Shown: positions 1 to 5,893, counted from the first letter of the stretch. The stretch is 8,980 bases of DNA from an uncultured Clostridia bacterium (GCA_934184665.1 CAKPSX010000034.1:1-8980); one strand, 5' to 3'. The notes: generated by a model not told the origin, from the sequence alone. Numbers and translations are program-made.

Positions 1-214
1 TAATATTTATAATCTAACAGTAACAGAATACTTAAGACTAAGAGATATATCATCAAAAGAGAGTTATAATATAAATAAAGCAATACAAACAGGAGTAGTA
101 AAAGAGGACACAATATATGCAGATTATTTTGCAAAAACTTGTGGATTTAAAAATAAAAAAGAATTATTAAAATATACAAAGGCGGTATTTGAACTAGTAG
201 ATAAAGAAAAATAG
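1..214 (+). CDS. C-terminal fragment of an unrecognised protein
   Basis: A reading frame is open from base 2 to a TAG at 212-214 and gives 70 residues ending FELVDKEK. The 5' end lies outside the window. The tail is rich in Lys, Tyr and Asn, with a probable helical end (KNKKELLKYTKAVFELVDKE). I see no domain motif and do not recognise the family. It is followed after 42 nt by a strong intrinsic terminator, which supports a real gene ending here. If the recombinase downstream marks the right end of an integrative element, this gene would be element cargo; that is inference. Codon use is AT-rich like the neighbours. Confidence 0.6.
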   Translation, partial: NIYNLTVTEYLRLRDISSKESYNINKAIQTGVVKEDTIYADYFAKTCGFKNKKELLKYTKAVFELVDKEK

Positions 215-256
215 AAATGATTTTTTCAATCAATTTATATAATAGTTCTATAATTT

Positions 257-291
257 TATAGAGGCGTCAAAATGTCGCCTCTATATTTTTT
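257..291 (+). terminator. Intrinsic terminator of the first gene
   Basis: A perfect 10-bp inverted repeat (tatagaggcg at 257-266, cgcctctata at 276-285) has a 9-nt loop and is followed by six T residues at 286-291. It sits 42 nt after the TAG of the partial gene and separates it from the recombinase module. Confidence 0.9.
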
Positions 292-624
292 GGGTATCCT
301 GCTAAAAGCCACGCTTTTAGGCTCTTATTGGGATTCGGGGCGACTACCTGTTCCTGCAAACTTTAAAAAAGTTTTACTGTATTTCTATATTGTAATTTAA
401 AATAAAAAGAGATAACAATTATCTTTTTAGCATAACATTTATTAATAATGTTATAAAGGAGTTAGGTTGTTTGAAAAATAATTACAATTTTTATGTTGTT
501 AAACTTCACTTCGAAAATCCTCAATGTGCAATAGCACACCTGCGGTTTTCTTGTTTGTTTGCCTAGTAAAAATTTAATTCTTTTCCAAACGTGTAGATTT
601 AACTTCGGGAAGGTAAAATAAATT
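292..624. other. Gene-free stretch with several hairpins upstream of the recombinase module
   Basis: No credible gene is seen on either strand. The stretch holds a hairpin at 302-320 (ctaaaagc/gcttttag), a 7-bp inverted repeat at 358-374 (aaacttt/aaagttt), a terminator-like hairpin at 410-428 (agataa/ttatct followed by T residues), an 8-bp inverted repeat at 432-454 (ataacatt/aatgttat) and a nested stem-loop at 513-550 listed separately. AAAGGAG at 455-461 precedes TTG TTT GAA AAA TAA (467-481), a possible 4-residue leader peptide. I could not pick a convincing promoter for the downstream genes. The stretch around 330-357 is more GC-rich than its surroundings and I do not recognise it. Confidence 0.5.
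513..550 (+). other. Nested stem-loop in the leader of the recombinase module
   Basis: The inner hairpin is tgtgc (525-529), loop aata, gcaca (534-538). An outer stem pairs gaaaa (513-517) with ttttc (546-550) and cc (519-520) with gg (544-545), leaving a bulged T at 518. The structure lies 75 nt upstream of the ATG at 625 and is more GC-rich than its surroundings. It could be a conserved leader structure of the element, or a recombinase or replication site. The pairing is seen directly; its role is unknown. Confidence 0.5.
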
Positions 625-840
625 ATGAAACTTACAATAGCAGAAATACAAGGCACGAAGTATGTTCAAATTTATTTGACAGAAGAAGAACTCCAAAAAG
701 AAGAAACAAAAGATTTAGCCCAAAAGTATAAACAAGAAAAATATAGCGTGGCTATTTTCGTAACTGGAAAAGAGAATTATCCCGAGATTCTTGAAAGAAT
801 AATTACGAAACAAGTGGAATTAAACAAAAATGTATGCTAA
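625..840 (+). CDS. Small protein preceding the serine recombinase
   Basis: A 71-residue frame begins at ATG 625, with GGGAAGG (607-613) about 11 nt upstream, and ends at TAA 838-840. The sequence alternates short beta-like stretches (KYVQIYLT at residues 12-19, YSVAIFVTG at 41-49) with charged helices rich in Glu and Lys. It has no signal peptide or membrane segment, so it should be a small cytosolic protein. It lies 40 nt upstream of the recombinase ribosome binding site region and is probably co-transcribed with it. From memory, small proteins of this kind often sit directly before recombinases in clostridial integrative elements, so an accessory or regulatory role is plausible but unproven. 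Confidence 0.75.
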   Translation: MKLTIAEIQGTKYVQIYLTEEELQKEETKDLAQKYKQEKYSVAIFVTGKENYPEILERIITKQVELNKNVC

Positions 841-870
841 CATGAAAACAAGCAATATCAGGCGAGATTT

Positions 871-890
871 GGAGGATAAAATGACAGTTG
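871..890 (+). promoter_or_regulatory. Ribosome binding site and conflicting start codons of the recombinase
   Basis: GGAGG at 871-875 is ideally placed (5 nt) for ATG 881, but that frame reads MTVVRIL and stops at TAG 902-904. The recombinase frame has TGA at 882-884, so its earliest possible start is TTG 888, 12 nt from GGAGG. Removing one base between 882 and 890 would join ATG 881 to the recombinase as MTVYGYCRLS, which matches the usual N-terminus of such enzymes. The ATG 881 frame is also open back to ATG 842. Confidence 0.7.
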
Positions 891-2453
891 TACGGATATT
901 GTAGATTGTCTAGAGATGAAGATAAAGAAAACTATGCAAGTATTGAAGAACAGAAAAGAATTATTCAAGACTATGCAATTTCTCGTAATTGGACTATCTC
1001 AGACTTCTACATAGATGACAATGTTTCGGGATATACCTTTAACAGACCTGCATTTTCAAAAATGATTGAAAAAGTAAAAGAAGGAAAAGTTGATGTAGTC
1101 ATAGCAAAGGATTTATCAAGAATTGGAAGACATAACGGACGAGTATTAGTTTTAATAGATGAGTTTAAGAATATTCAAAAGAATTTAATATTAGTTTCTG
1201 AAATGGGTGGAACTTATGATGTTTTAAATGATAGAGATGATACTATTGGAATAACAACATGGTTTAATGAAAGATATGTTAAAGATTGTTCAAGAAAAAC
1301 TAGAGACCACATGTATTCTAAACAAAAAACAGGAAGATTAATTATGGGAAATTATTATGGATATATAAAAGATCCAGAAGATATAACAAAGCTATATGTT
1401 GATGAAGAACTACGACCTGTTATAGAATTAATATATAAGTTATATACCGAAGAAGGAATTGGAAGAAAGAAAATTTGCGATATTCTAAATAGTAAATATA
1501 ATTATCCAACTCCATCGGTTTACTATCAAATGAAACACCTAGAAAGAGGAAGAATATATAAACATCCAGTTCAAAAATTATGGTCCACATATATGGTAAG
1601 AAACATTTTAGAAAATGATGTATATTGTGGCACACTTAGAACTCATAAGAAAAAGACTGTATCCATAAGAGGTAAAGCAATAAAGCTTCCAGAGGAAGAG
1701 CATTTTGTGTTTGAAAATCATCACGAAGCAATTATATCTAAAGATACATTTAATTTAGCTCAAGAAATAAGAAAAAGAAAAGTAAATACCAAAAGCACAT
1801 CAAGTACGAGAAAAAGAAATTATTACTTTTCAGGACTTTGCAGATGTGGTGATTGTGGTTTTGGAGTAAGTGGCATAACTATAACTAGAAAACAATCTCA
1901 AAAAGGTTATGAATGTTCACAATATAGAACTTATGGTAAAGCTAGATGTAAATGTCATGAAATTAAAGAATCAGATATAATTATACATTTTAAGGAATTT
2001 TTAAAATTCACTAGAAATAAATACATAGATGAAATAAATAGAATACAATTTCAAGTAAAAACTAATACTAAAACAAATAATAAAGAAAAAATTAAATTTG
2101 AAATTGAGAACTTAAATGCTGAATACAAAGTTTTGATTAGTCAAAAAATTAAAGATTTAACTAATACCACAAATGAGTATCAACGAGAAATGATTGAAAA
2201 TACATATAAAGAATTGGAAAAAGATAAAACTAATCGTATAGAACAATTACAAAAACTATTAGAGCAACAGCAAGAAGATTTAGAGACAGAAAAAATAAAA
2301 AGATTAAAAACGGCAATAGAATATTTTGATGATATTCTAAAATCTAATGAACCAAATAGATATATTTTAGAGTGTTTAATTGATAAAATATGGATTTATC
2401 ACGATAAAAGTGTGAAATTCGAGCTAAAACCTGAAATTAGCCGATTAATATAA
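888..2453 (+). CDS. Large serine recombinase (TnpX/TndX-like)
   Basis: A site-specific DNA recombinase of 521 residues as read from TTG 888. Enzymes of this family excise and insert mobile elements through a covalent phosphoserine intermediate. The N-terminal resolvase domain (about 1-150) has the catalytic serine in YGYCRLSRDE (Ser8) and the active-site arginines in DLSRIGRHNGR (Arg78, Arg81). A recombinase DNA-binding domain follows (about 155-295). Next is a zinc ribbon with Cys318, Cys320, Cys323, Cys343, Cys354 and Cys356. A Lys/Glu-rich coiled coil (about 380-490) and a short beta-type tail (IDKIWIYHDKSVKFEL) complete the usual order. Length and domain content are complete except that Ser8 lies unusually close to the start, and the start codon is doubtful (see 871-890). 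The gene is last in the element: its stop is within about 20 bp of the presumed junction with the peroxiredoxin gene. Expression may be low or abolished if ATG 881 was the original start. Confidence 0.93.
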   Translation: MYGYCRLSRDEDKENYASIEEQKRIIQDYAISRNWTISDFYIDDNVSGYTFNRPAFSKMIEKVKEGKVDVVIAKDLSRIGRHNGRVLVLIDEFKNIQKNLILVSEMGGTYDVLNDRDDTIGITTWFNERYVKDCSRKTRDHMYSKQKTGRLIMGNYYGYIKDPEDITKLYVDEELRPVIELIYKLYTEEGIGRKKICDILNSKYNYPTPSVYYQMKHLERGRIYKHPVQKLWSTYMVRNILENDVYCGTLRTHKKKTVSIRGKAIKLPEEEHFVFENHHEAIISKDTFNLAQEIRKRKVNTKSTSSTRKRNYYFSGLCRCGDCGFGVSGITITRKQSQKGYECSQYRTYGKARCKCHEIKESDIIIHFKEFLKFTRNKYIDEINRIQFQVKTNTKTNNKEKIKFEIENLNAEYKVLISQKIKDLTNTTNEYQREMIENTYKELEKDKTNRIEQLQKLLEQQQEDLETEKIKRLKTAIEYFDDILKSNEPNRYILECLIDKIWIYHDKSVKFELKPEISRLI

Positions 2454-2463
2454 TATCCCCAAA

Positions 2464-3054
2464 TTGAAGGTTTCTACCCCTGTATGTACTACAGAGATGA
2501 TAGCATTTGCAAGGGCAAACTCATATTTTGAAAATATCAATACAAAATTATTAGGCTTGAGTATTGATAGTAATCCATCACATTTAGAATGGATGAATGA
2601 TATTTACAATATGACAGGAATAATACTACCATTTCCAATAGTTGCAGACAGAAATGGAGAGATAGCAAGAAGATATGGGATGATTTCAAATGATGTGAGC
2701 ACAACTGAAACAGTCAGAAATGTGTTTATAATTGATGACAAGGGTGTGGTAAGGGTAATACTAGTATATCCATTAAATGTTGGAAGATTTATACCAGAAA
2801 TAATAAGAATAATTCAGGCATTACAAATGTCAGATTGCAATCATTCCTCAACACCAGCAAACTGGATACCAGGCAGACCTGTAATAATGCCACCACCACG
2901 TACATTTCCACTTTTACAAGAAAGACTAGATTATATATCACAAAATAATAATGGATTAAACTGGTATTTAGCTTTTGAAGAACCAAAGCAGGAATGCTTA
3001 AATCAAGTTCAAATAGATGAACAAAGTTCCACAGAAGATGATAAAAGAATTTAA
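2464..3054 (+). pseudogene. 5'-truncated 1-Cys peroxiredoxin (Prx6-type)
   Basis: The open frame (196 residues from TTG 2464) begins at KVSTPVCTTE, so Cys8 is the peroxidatic cysteine. Conserved family features follow in order: LLGLSIDSNPSH (29-40), PFPIVADRNGEIARRYGM (56-73), the active-site arginine in TVRNVFII (Arg85), VYPLNVGR (101-108), and the Prx6-type C-terminal region PANWIPGRPVIMPPPRT (131-147) to NGLNWYLAF. Such enzymes reduce hydroperoxides in the cytosol. The first 40-odd residues of the thioredoxin-like fold are missing, including the Pro of the PxxxTxxC motif, and no ribosome binding site precedes TTG 2464. I therefore call it a remnant cut off by the element insertion. About 25 residues after NGLNWYLAF, ending STEDDKRI, extend beyond typical Prx6 lengths. 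The rest of the frame is undamaged, which suggests a recent event. Confidence 0.85.
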
Positions 3055-3055
3055 G

Positions 3056-3069
3056 CCTAAAAATTTAAT
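3056..3069 (+). repeat. 14-bp direct repeat, left copy, flanking the BRO gene
   Basis: cctaaaaatttaat directly follows the peroxiredoxin stop codon and recurs exactly at 4100-4113, overlapping the BRO stop codon. The sequences after both copies also resemble each other (A-run, then a gcatgc/atgcacc-like string). The period is 1044 bp. Confidence 0.7.
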
Positions 3070-3113
3070 GCAAAAAGCATGCCATCTAATCAGAACACAT
3101 TTTCGCAAAACTA

Positions 3114-3142
3114 TTGAAATTTTTGCTAGAATATGATATACA
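3114..3142 (+). promoter_or_regulatory. SigA-type promoter of the BRO gene
   Basis: A TTGAAA -35 (3114-3119), a 17-bp spacer and a TATACA -10 (3137-3142) are present, with TG at 3134-3135 giving an extended -10. It lies about 45 nt upstream of the ATG, with AAGGAGG (3175-3181) between. The BRO gene is therefore transcribed independently of the broken peroxiredoxin. Confidence 0.65.
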
Positions 3143-3186
3143 ATAAAACAAAGTACTTTTAAATTCTGAATAATAAGGAGGCATGA

Positions 3187-4104
3187 ATGAACCAAGATAA
3201 TTTACATTTAATAAATAAGATTTTTAATAATGAAACTATAAGAACTGTATGGGATAAAGATGAAGAAAAATACTTTATAAGTGTTGTAGACATAGTAAGT
3301 ATTGTTTCAAATAGTAAAGATGGCAGAAAATACTGGAACAAGCTAAAACAAAGACTAAAAGAAGAAGGAAATGAAACGGTGACAGATTGTCACCAGTTGA
3401 AATTAAAAGCTCAAGATGGTAAGTATCGTGAAACGGATGTTACTGATATAGAAGGCATGTTTCGTATAATAGAATCAATCCCATCAAGAAATGCCGAACC
3501 AATAAAGCAGTGGCTTGCTCGATTAGGAAAAGAAAGAATTGACGAAACATTTGATCCTAGCATTGCATTGCAAAGAGCAATAGATCTGTATCGTACAAAA
3601 GGCTATGATGAAGAATGGATTGCCAAAAGAATAAAAAGCATTCAAGAAAGAAAAAAACTTACTGACGTTTGGAAAGAAAATGGAATAGAAAGTAATATTG
3701 AATACGCAATATTAACAAATGAGATATACAAAGAGTGGTCAGGTATGACAGCAAAGGAGTATAAACAATATAAAGGATTAAGAAAAGAAAGTCTAAGAGA
3801 TAATATGGATAATATAGAACTTATATTAACAGATTTATCAGAAGAAGCAACAAAAAGAATTGCTGCAAAACAACGACCATTAGGACTAAACGAGAATATT
3901 AAAATTGCCCAAATGGGTGGGCATGCTGCAAAAGTAGCAAGAGATGATATCGAAAGAAATCTAGGAGAATCAGTTGTAACAAAAGAGAATAGACTAAATT
4001 ATAAGTATATAGAAGATTCAAATAAAACATTAAAAAAAGATAACATTAAGAAAATATCTAAAAGTTCAAGACAAAATAGAACTAGTAAAAAAAATCAGAC
4101 CTAA
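3187..4104 (+). CDS. BRO-N / DinD-like protein
   Basis: A 305-residue protein. AAGGAGG at 3175-3181 lies 5 nt before ATG 3187; an out-of-frame ATG at 3183 is not used. Residues about 15-115 look like a Bro-N domain: IRTVWDKDEEKYFISVVDIVSIVSNS, a KYWNKLKQRL segment, then the end motif IPSRNAEPIKQWLARLG. Residues about 150-275 resemble the C-terminal half of E. coli DinD as I recall it: ILTNEIYKEWSGMTAKEYKQYKGL (about 175-198) and a helical block ending NENIKIAQMGGHAAKVARDD. The last 30 residues are Lys/Ser-rich, low-complexity and probably disordered. Bro-N proteins are DNA-binding proteins common in phages as antirepressors; E. coli DinD is an SOS gene product reported to modulate RecA. Which role applies here is not shown. 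No other phage gene is nearby, and a terminator follows 12 nt after the stop. Confidence 0.82.
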   Translation: MNQDNLHLINKIFNNETIRTVWDKDEEKYFISVVDIVSIVSNSKDGRKYWNKLKQRLKEEGNETVTDCHQLKLKAQDGKYRETDVTDIEGMFRIIESIPSRNAEPIKQWLARLGKERIDETFDPSIALQRAIDLYRTKGYDEEWIAKRIKSIQERKKLTDVWKENGIESNIEYAILTNEIYKEWSGMTAKEYKQYKGLRKESLRDNMDNIELILTDLSEEATKRIAAKQRPLGLNENIKIAQMGGHAAKVARDDIERNLGESVVTKENRLNYKYIEDSNKTLKKDNIKKISKSSRQNRTSKKNQT

Positions 4105-4113
4105 AAATTTAAT
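4100..4113 (+). repeat. 14-bp direct repeat, right copy
   Basis: An exact copy of 3056-3069 (cctaaaaatttaat). It overlaps the BRO stop codon and abuts the first 252-bp repeat, which begins at 4114. Confidence 0.7.
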
Positions 4114-4116
4114 CTA

Positions 4117-4169
4117 AAAAATGCACCCGAAAATAATCACAAAATGTATTAACTAATGGGTGCATTTTT
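4117..4169 (+). terminator. Terminator after the BRO gene
   Basis: A perfect 12-bp inverted repeat, aaaaatgcaccc (4117-4128) and gggtgcattttt (4158-4169), has a 29-nt loop. The A-run and T-run make it potentially bidirectional. It starts 12 nt after the BRO stop. The right arm lies inside the spacer of the promoter at 4149-4177. Confidence 0.8.
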
Positions 4170-4177
4170 GTTATTAT
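4149..4177 (+). promoter_or_regulatory. Promoter in repeat copy A (weaker version)
   Basis: TTAACT (4149-4154), a 17-bp spacer and TATTAT (4172-4177), with TG at the extended -10 position (4169-4170). Copy B has TTGACT instead, so copy A has lost the important G of the -35 box. No terminator is seen between here and fic, so this promoter could add to fic transcription. Confidence 0.5.
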
Positions 4178-4484
4178 AATTTTAGGATGTGTATTGCGAA
4201 ATTTAAGTTAATAAGTTTTTATGTGAAGATTTATGTCAAAATGTGAGCAATACAATATGAAAAAATTGAAGTAAAATAAAAGGAATCAAAAGAAAAGTAG
4301 TGTAAAAGGAGAGTAAAGTAATATGAAAGTTACGATGGCGTAAACCCTTGGGGCTGTACACACACTTAGAATAAACATTAATAATTTCAGATAAATTTAG
4401 GAAGAAATAATCACATAAATATTCTTAAATAGAAAACAATTTATAAAACAGTAAATAAAACTTTCTTTTTTAGAAATAATATGA

Positions 4485-4499
4485 TATAATAATATTATA
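4485..4499 (+). promoter_or_regulatory. fic promoter -10 box within a palindrome (candidate operator)
   Basis: TATAAT at 4485-4490 is preceded by TG (extended -10), with a weak TTTCTT 17 bp upstream (4462-4467). The -10 is the first half of a perfect 15-bp palindrome, TATAATA-A-TATTATA (4485-4499), a plausible site for autorepression by the XRE domain of the downstream protein. AT-rich palindromes also arise by chance. Confidence 0.5.
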
Positions 4500-4522
4500 A
4501 TCTAAAAAGGAGAGTTTTTGTT

Positions 4523-5455
4523 ATGTTAGGAGATAGAATTAAGTTATATAGAGAAAACAGGAAGATGACTCAAAATGACCTTGCTGATACTTTGGGGGTT
4601 AGTGCTGGCACAATTTCGAAATATGAATCAGGTAGCTTAGAGCCTAGTATTGAATCGATAAAAAGATTAGCTGAATTGTTTGAAATATCAATTGATGAAT
4701 TATTAAATGACAAAGAAGATAAATTTGATATCTCAAAAATAAATGTATTAGACATACTTAGAGAACAAAAAGAAATGAAATTAAAAGGAAATTTATATCA
4801 TCGAACTCAGGTTTCGTTTGCATATAATACAAATCATATTGAAGGAAGTACCTTAACAGAAGACCAAACAAGATGTATCTTCGAAACAAATACTATTTTA
4901 TTTGAAGGTGATACAGTTGCAAAAGTAGATGATATATTAGAAACAGCTAATCACTTTAAATTAGTTGATTATATGTTAGATGTAGCAGATAAAAAACTAA
5001 CTGAAAAAATGATAAAAGAATTTCATAAGATTTTGAAAGAAGGTACTTCAGATAGTCGAGTGGAATGGTTTAATGTTGGAGAATACAAACAAAGAGCCAA
5101 TACGATAGGAAGTGGAATTAAGACAACATCACCAAATAATGTTGAAAAAGAAATGTCGAAATTAATGGATTGGTATAATTCACTCAAACAAGTGACGGCA
5201 AAAGAAATAATAGAATTTCATTACAGACTTGAAACTATACATCCTTTTCAAGATGGTAATGGTAGAATAGGAAGAATTATTATGTTTAAGGAATGCTTAA
5301 AAAATAATATTATTCCATTTATTATACAAGATGCAGATAAATTATTTTATTATAGAGGATTGAAAGAATACAAAAGTGAAAAAGGTTATTTGACTGATAC
5401 ATGCTTAAATGCACAAGATCAGTATATAAAAATGATAGAATATTATTTGAAATAA
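4523..5455 (+). CDS. fic: XRE-family HTH / Fic domain protein (predicted AMP-transferase)
   Basis: A 310-residue protein; AAGGAGAG (4507-4514) precedes ATG 4523. Residues 3-61 form an XRE-type helix-turn-helix (KLYRENRKMTQNDLADTLG then SAGTISKYESG). The Fic region has a candidate N-terminal inhibitory motif TNHIEG (Thr103 to Gly108), matching the S/T-xxx-E-G/N pattern of class II Fic enzymes. It also has a GEYKQR flap strand (about 186-191) and the complete active-site motif HPFQDGNGRIGR (His240 to Arg251). All catalytic positions are intact, so transfer of AMP from ATP to a protein hydroxyl, held in check by Glu107, is expected from the family; the target is unknown. The HTH suggests DNA binding and autoregulation. 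The gene stands alone between two 252-bp direct repeats, has its own promoter, and is followed by a terminator. No partner antitoxin gene is adjacent, consistent with self-inhibition. Confidence 0.92.
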   Translation: MLGDRIKLYRENRKMTQNDLADTLGVSAGTISKYESGSLEPSIESIKRLAELFEISIDELLNDKEDKFDISKINVLDILREQKEMKLKGNLYHRTQVSFAYNTNHIEGSTLTEDQTRCIFETNTILFEGDTVAKVDDILETANHFKLVDYMLDVADKKLTEKMIKEFHKILKEGTSDSRVEWFNVGEYKQRANTIGSGIKTTSPNNVEKEMSKLMDWYNSLKQVTAKEIIEFHYRLETIHPFQDGNGRIGRIIMFKECLKNNIIPFIIQDADKLFYYRGLKEYKSEKGYLTDTCLNAQDQYIKMIEYYLK

Positions 5456-5466
5456 AAATATGAAAT

Positions 5467-5493
5467 GACAAATCCGTTAGATACGGTTTTGTC
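5467..5493 (+). other. Short hairpin after fic
   Basis: gacaaatccg (5467-5476) and cggttttgtc (5484-5493) are inverted repeats of 10 bp with one mismatch and a 7-nt loop. No T-run follows. It may protect the mRNA 3' end or be incidental. Confidence 0.4.
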
Positions 5494-5505
5494 AGAGATT
5501 GTTTT

Positions 5506-5548
5506 AATAAACCATTTACCCTGTCAAAAGTAGAATGGTTTATTTTTT
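5506..5548 (+). terminator. Intrinsic terminator of fic
   Basis: A perfect 11-bp stem, aataaaccatt (5506-5516) and aatggtttatt (5534-5544), has a 17-nt loop and a T-run to 5548. It lies 50 nt after the fic stop. Confidence 0.85.
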
Positions 5549-5564
5549 ATTTATGTAGTTGCTA

Positions 5565-5617
5565 AAAAATGCACCCAAAAATAATTACAAAATGTATTGA
5601 CTAATGGGTGCATTTTT
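5565..5617 (+). terminator. Second copy of the repeat-borne terminator
   Basis: aaaaatgcaccc (5565-5576) and gggtgcattttt (5606-5617) form the same 12-bp stem as at 4117-4169. The three mismatches between the copies within this hairpin all fall in the loop. It provides a second stop for transcripts leaving fic. Confidence 0.75.
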
Positions 5618-5625
5618 GCTATTAT
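5597..5625 (+). promoter_or_regulatory. SigA-type promoter for the surface-protein leader
   Basis: TTGACT (5597-5602), a 17-bp spacer and TATTAT (5620-5625), with an extended -10 TG at 5617-5618. This is the best promoter match near the surface gene; no promoter is visible between the terminator at 5863-5915 and ATG 5952. The predicted transcript start near 5632 gives a leader of about 320 nt. The spacer overlaps the right arm of the upstream terminator. Confidence 0.7.
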
Positions 5626-5770
5626 AATTTTAGGATGTGTATTGCAAAATTTAAGTTAATAAGTTTTTATGTGAAGATTTATGTCAAAATGTGAGCAATA
5701 CAACATGAAGAAAATGAAGTAAAATAAAAGAAATCAAAAGAAAAGTAGTGTAAAAGGAGAGTAAAGTAAT

Positions 5771-5893
5771 ATGAAAGTTATGATGGTGCAAATCCTTGGA
5801 GGTGTATATACACACAATCACTTAAGTGTTGAAGAAAAAAATGGAATAAATAGAATTAATAGAGATAGCAGGAAAAGCATGGTTATTGGATGA
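5771..5893 (+). CDS. Possible 40-residue leader peptide
   Basis: ATG 5771 follows AAGGAG (5754-5759) at an 11-nt spacing and reads MKVMMVQILGGVYTHNHLSV onward to TGA 5891-5893. The frame passes through the left arm of the terminator hairpin and stops at the start of the right arm, so a translating ribosome could prevent terminator folding. Against a protein function, the matching frame in copy A stops after 6 codons, and the copy differences are not synonymous. The peptide has no recognisable domain and may be a regulatory leader or a chance frame. Confidence 0.35.
   Translation: MKVMMVQILGGVYTHNHLSVEEKNGINRINRDSRKSMVIG

Larger units (their letters stand above)
1..2470 (+). mobile_element. 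Right end of an integrative element inserted in a peroxiredoxin gene
   Basis: The large serine recombinase gene ends at 2453, and within about 20 bases the sequence reads as the interior of a 1-Cys peroxiredoxin gene. In Tn5397-type elements the large serine recombinase gene lies next to an element end, so this layout fits an insertion with its right boundary near 2460-2472. The left boundary is outside the window; no peroxiredoxin N-terminal coding sequence is seen at 1-887. The exact crossover cannot be fixed without the empty target; a GA dinucleotide, the type exchanged by TnpX/TndX, occurs at 2465-2466 (ttgaagg). Extent and cargo are unknown. Confidence 0.6.
4114..4365 (+). repeat. 252-bp direct repeat, copy A (upstream of fic)
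   Basis: It aligns without gaps to 5562-5813 at a constant offset of 1448, with about 17 mismatches by eye (about 93% identity), nearly all transitions. It contains, in order, a terminator hairpin (4117-4169), a promoter (4149-4177), an 8-bp stem closing a 49-nt loop (4190-4197 with 4247-4254), AAGGAG, and ATG 4323 opening a 6-codon frame (MKVTMA, stop 4341-4343). The hairpin arms are identical in both copies while the loop carries mismatches, which favours a structural role. Confidence 0.9.
5562..5813 (+). repeat. 252-bp direct repeat, copy B (upstream of the surface protein gene)
   Basis: Second copy of 4114-4365, with no indels and about 17 mismatches. It contains a second copy of the terminator stem (5565-5576 with 5606-5617), the stronger promoter (5597-5625) and the 8-bp leader stem (5638-5645 with 5695-5702). 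It also has AAGGAG at 5754-5759 and ATG 5771, which here opens a 40-codon frame rather than 6 codons. Downstream of 5813 the two copies diverge completely. Confidence 0.9.

Noticed and set aside
462..656. A 64-residue minus-strand frame ending upstream of the recombinase module
   Set aside because: It overlaps the nested stem-loop and the start of the 71-residue gene, has no clear ribosome binding site, and its composition looks like read-through of structured non-coding DNA.
4114..5813. Fic gene as cargo of a composite transposon with the 252-bp repeats as insertion sequences
   Set aside because: The repeats encode no transposase, lack terminal inverted repeats at their ends, and show no target-site duplication that I could find.
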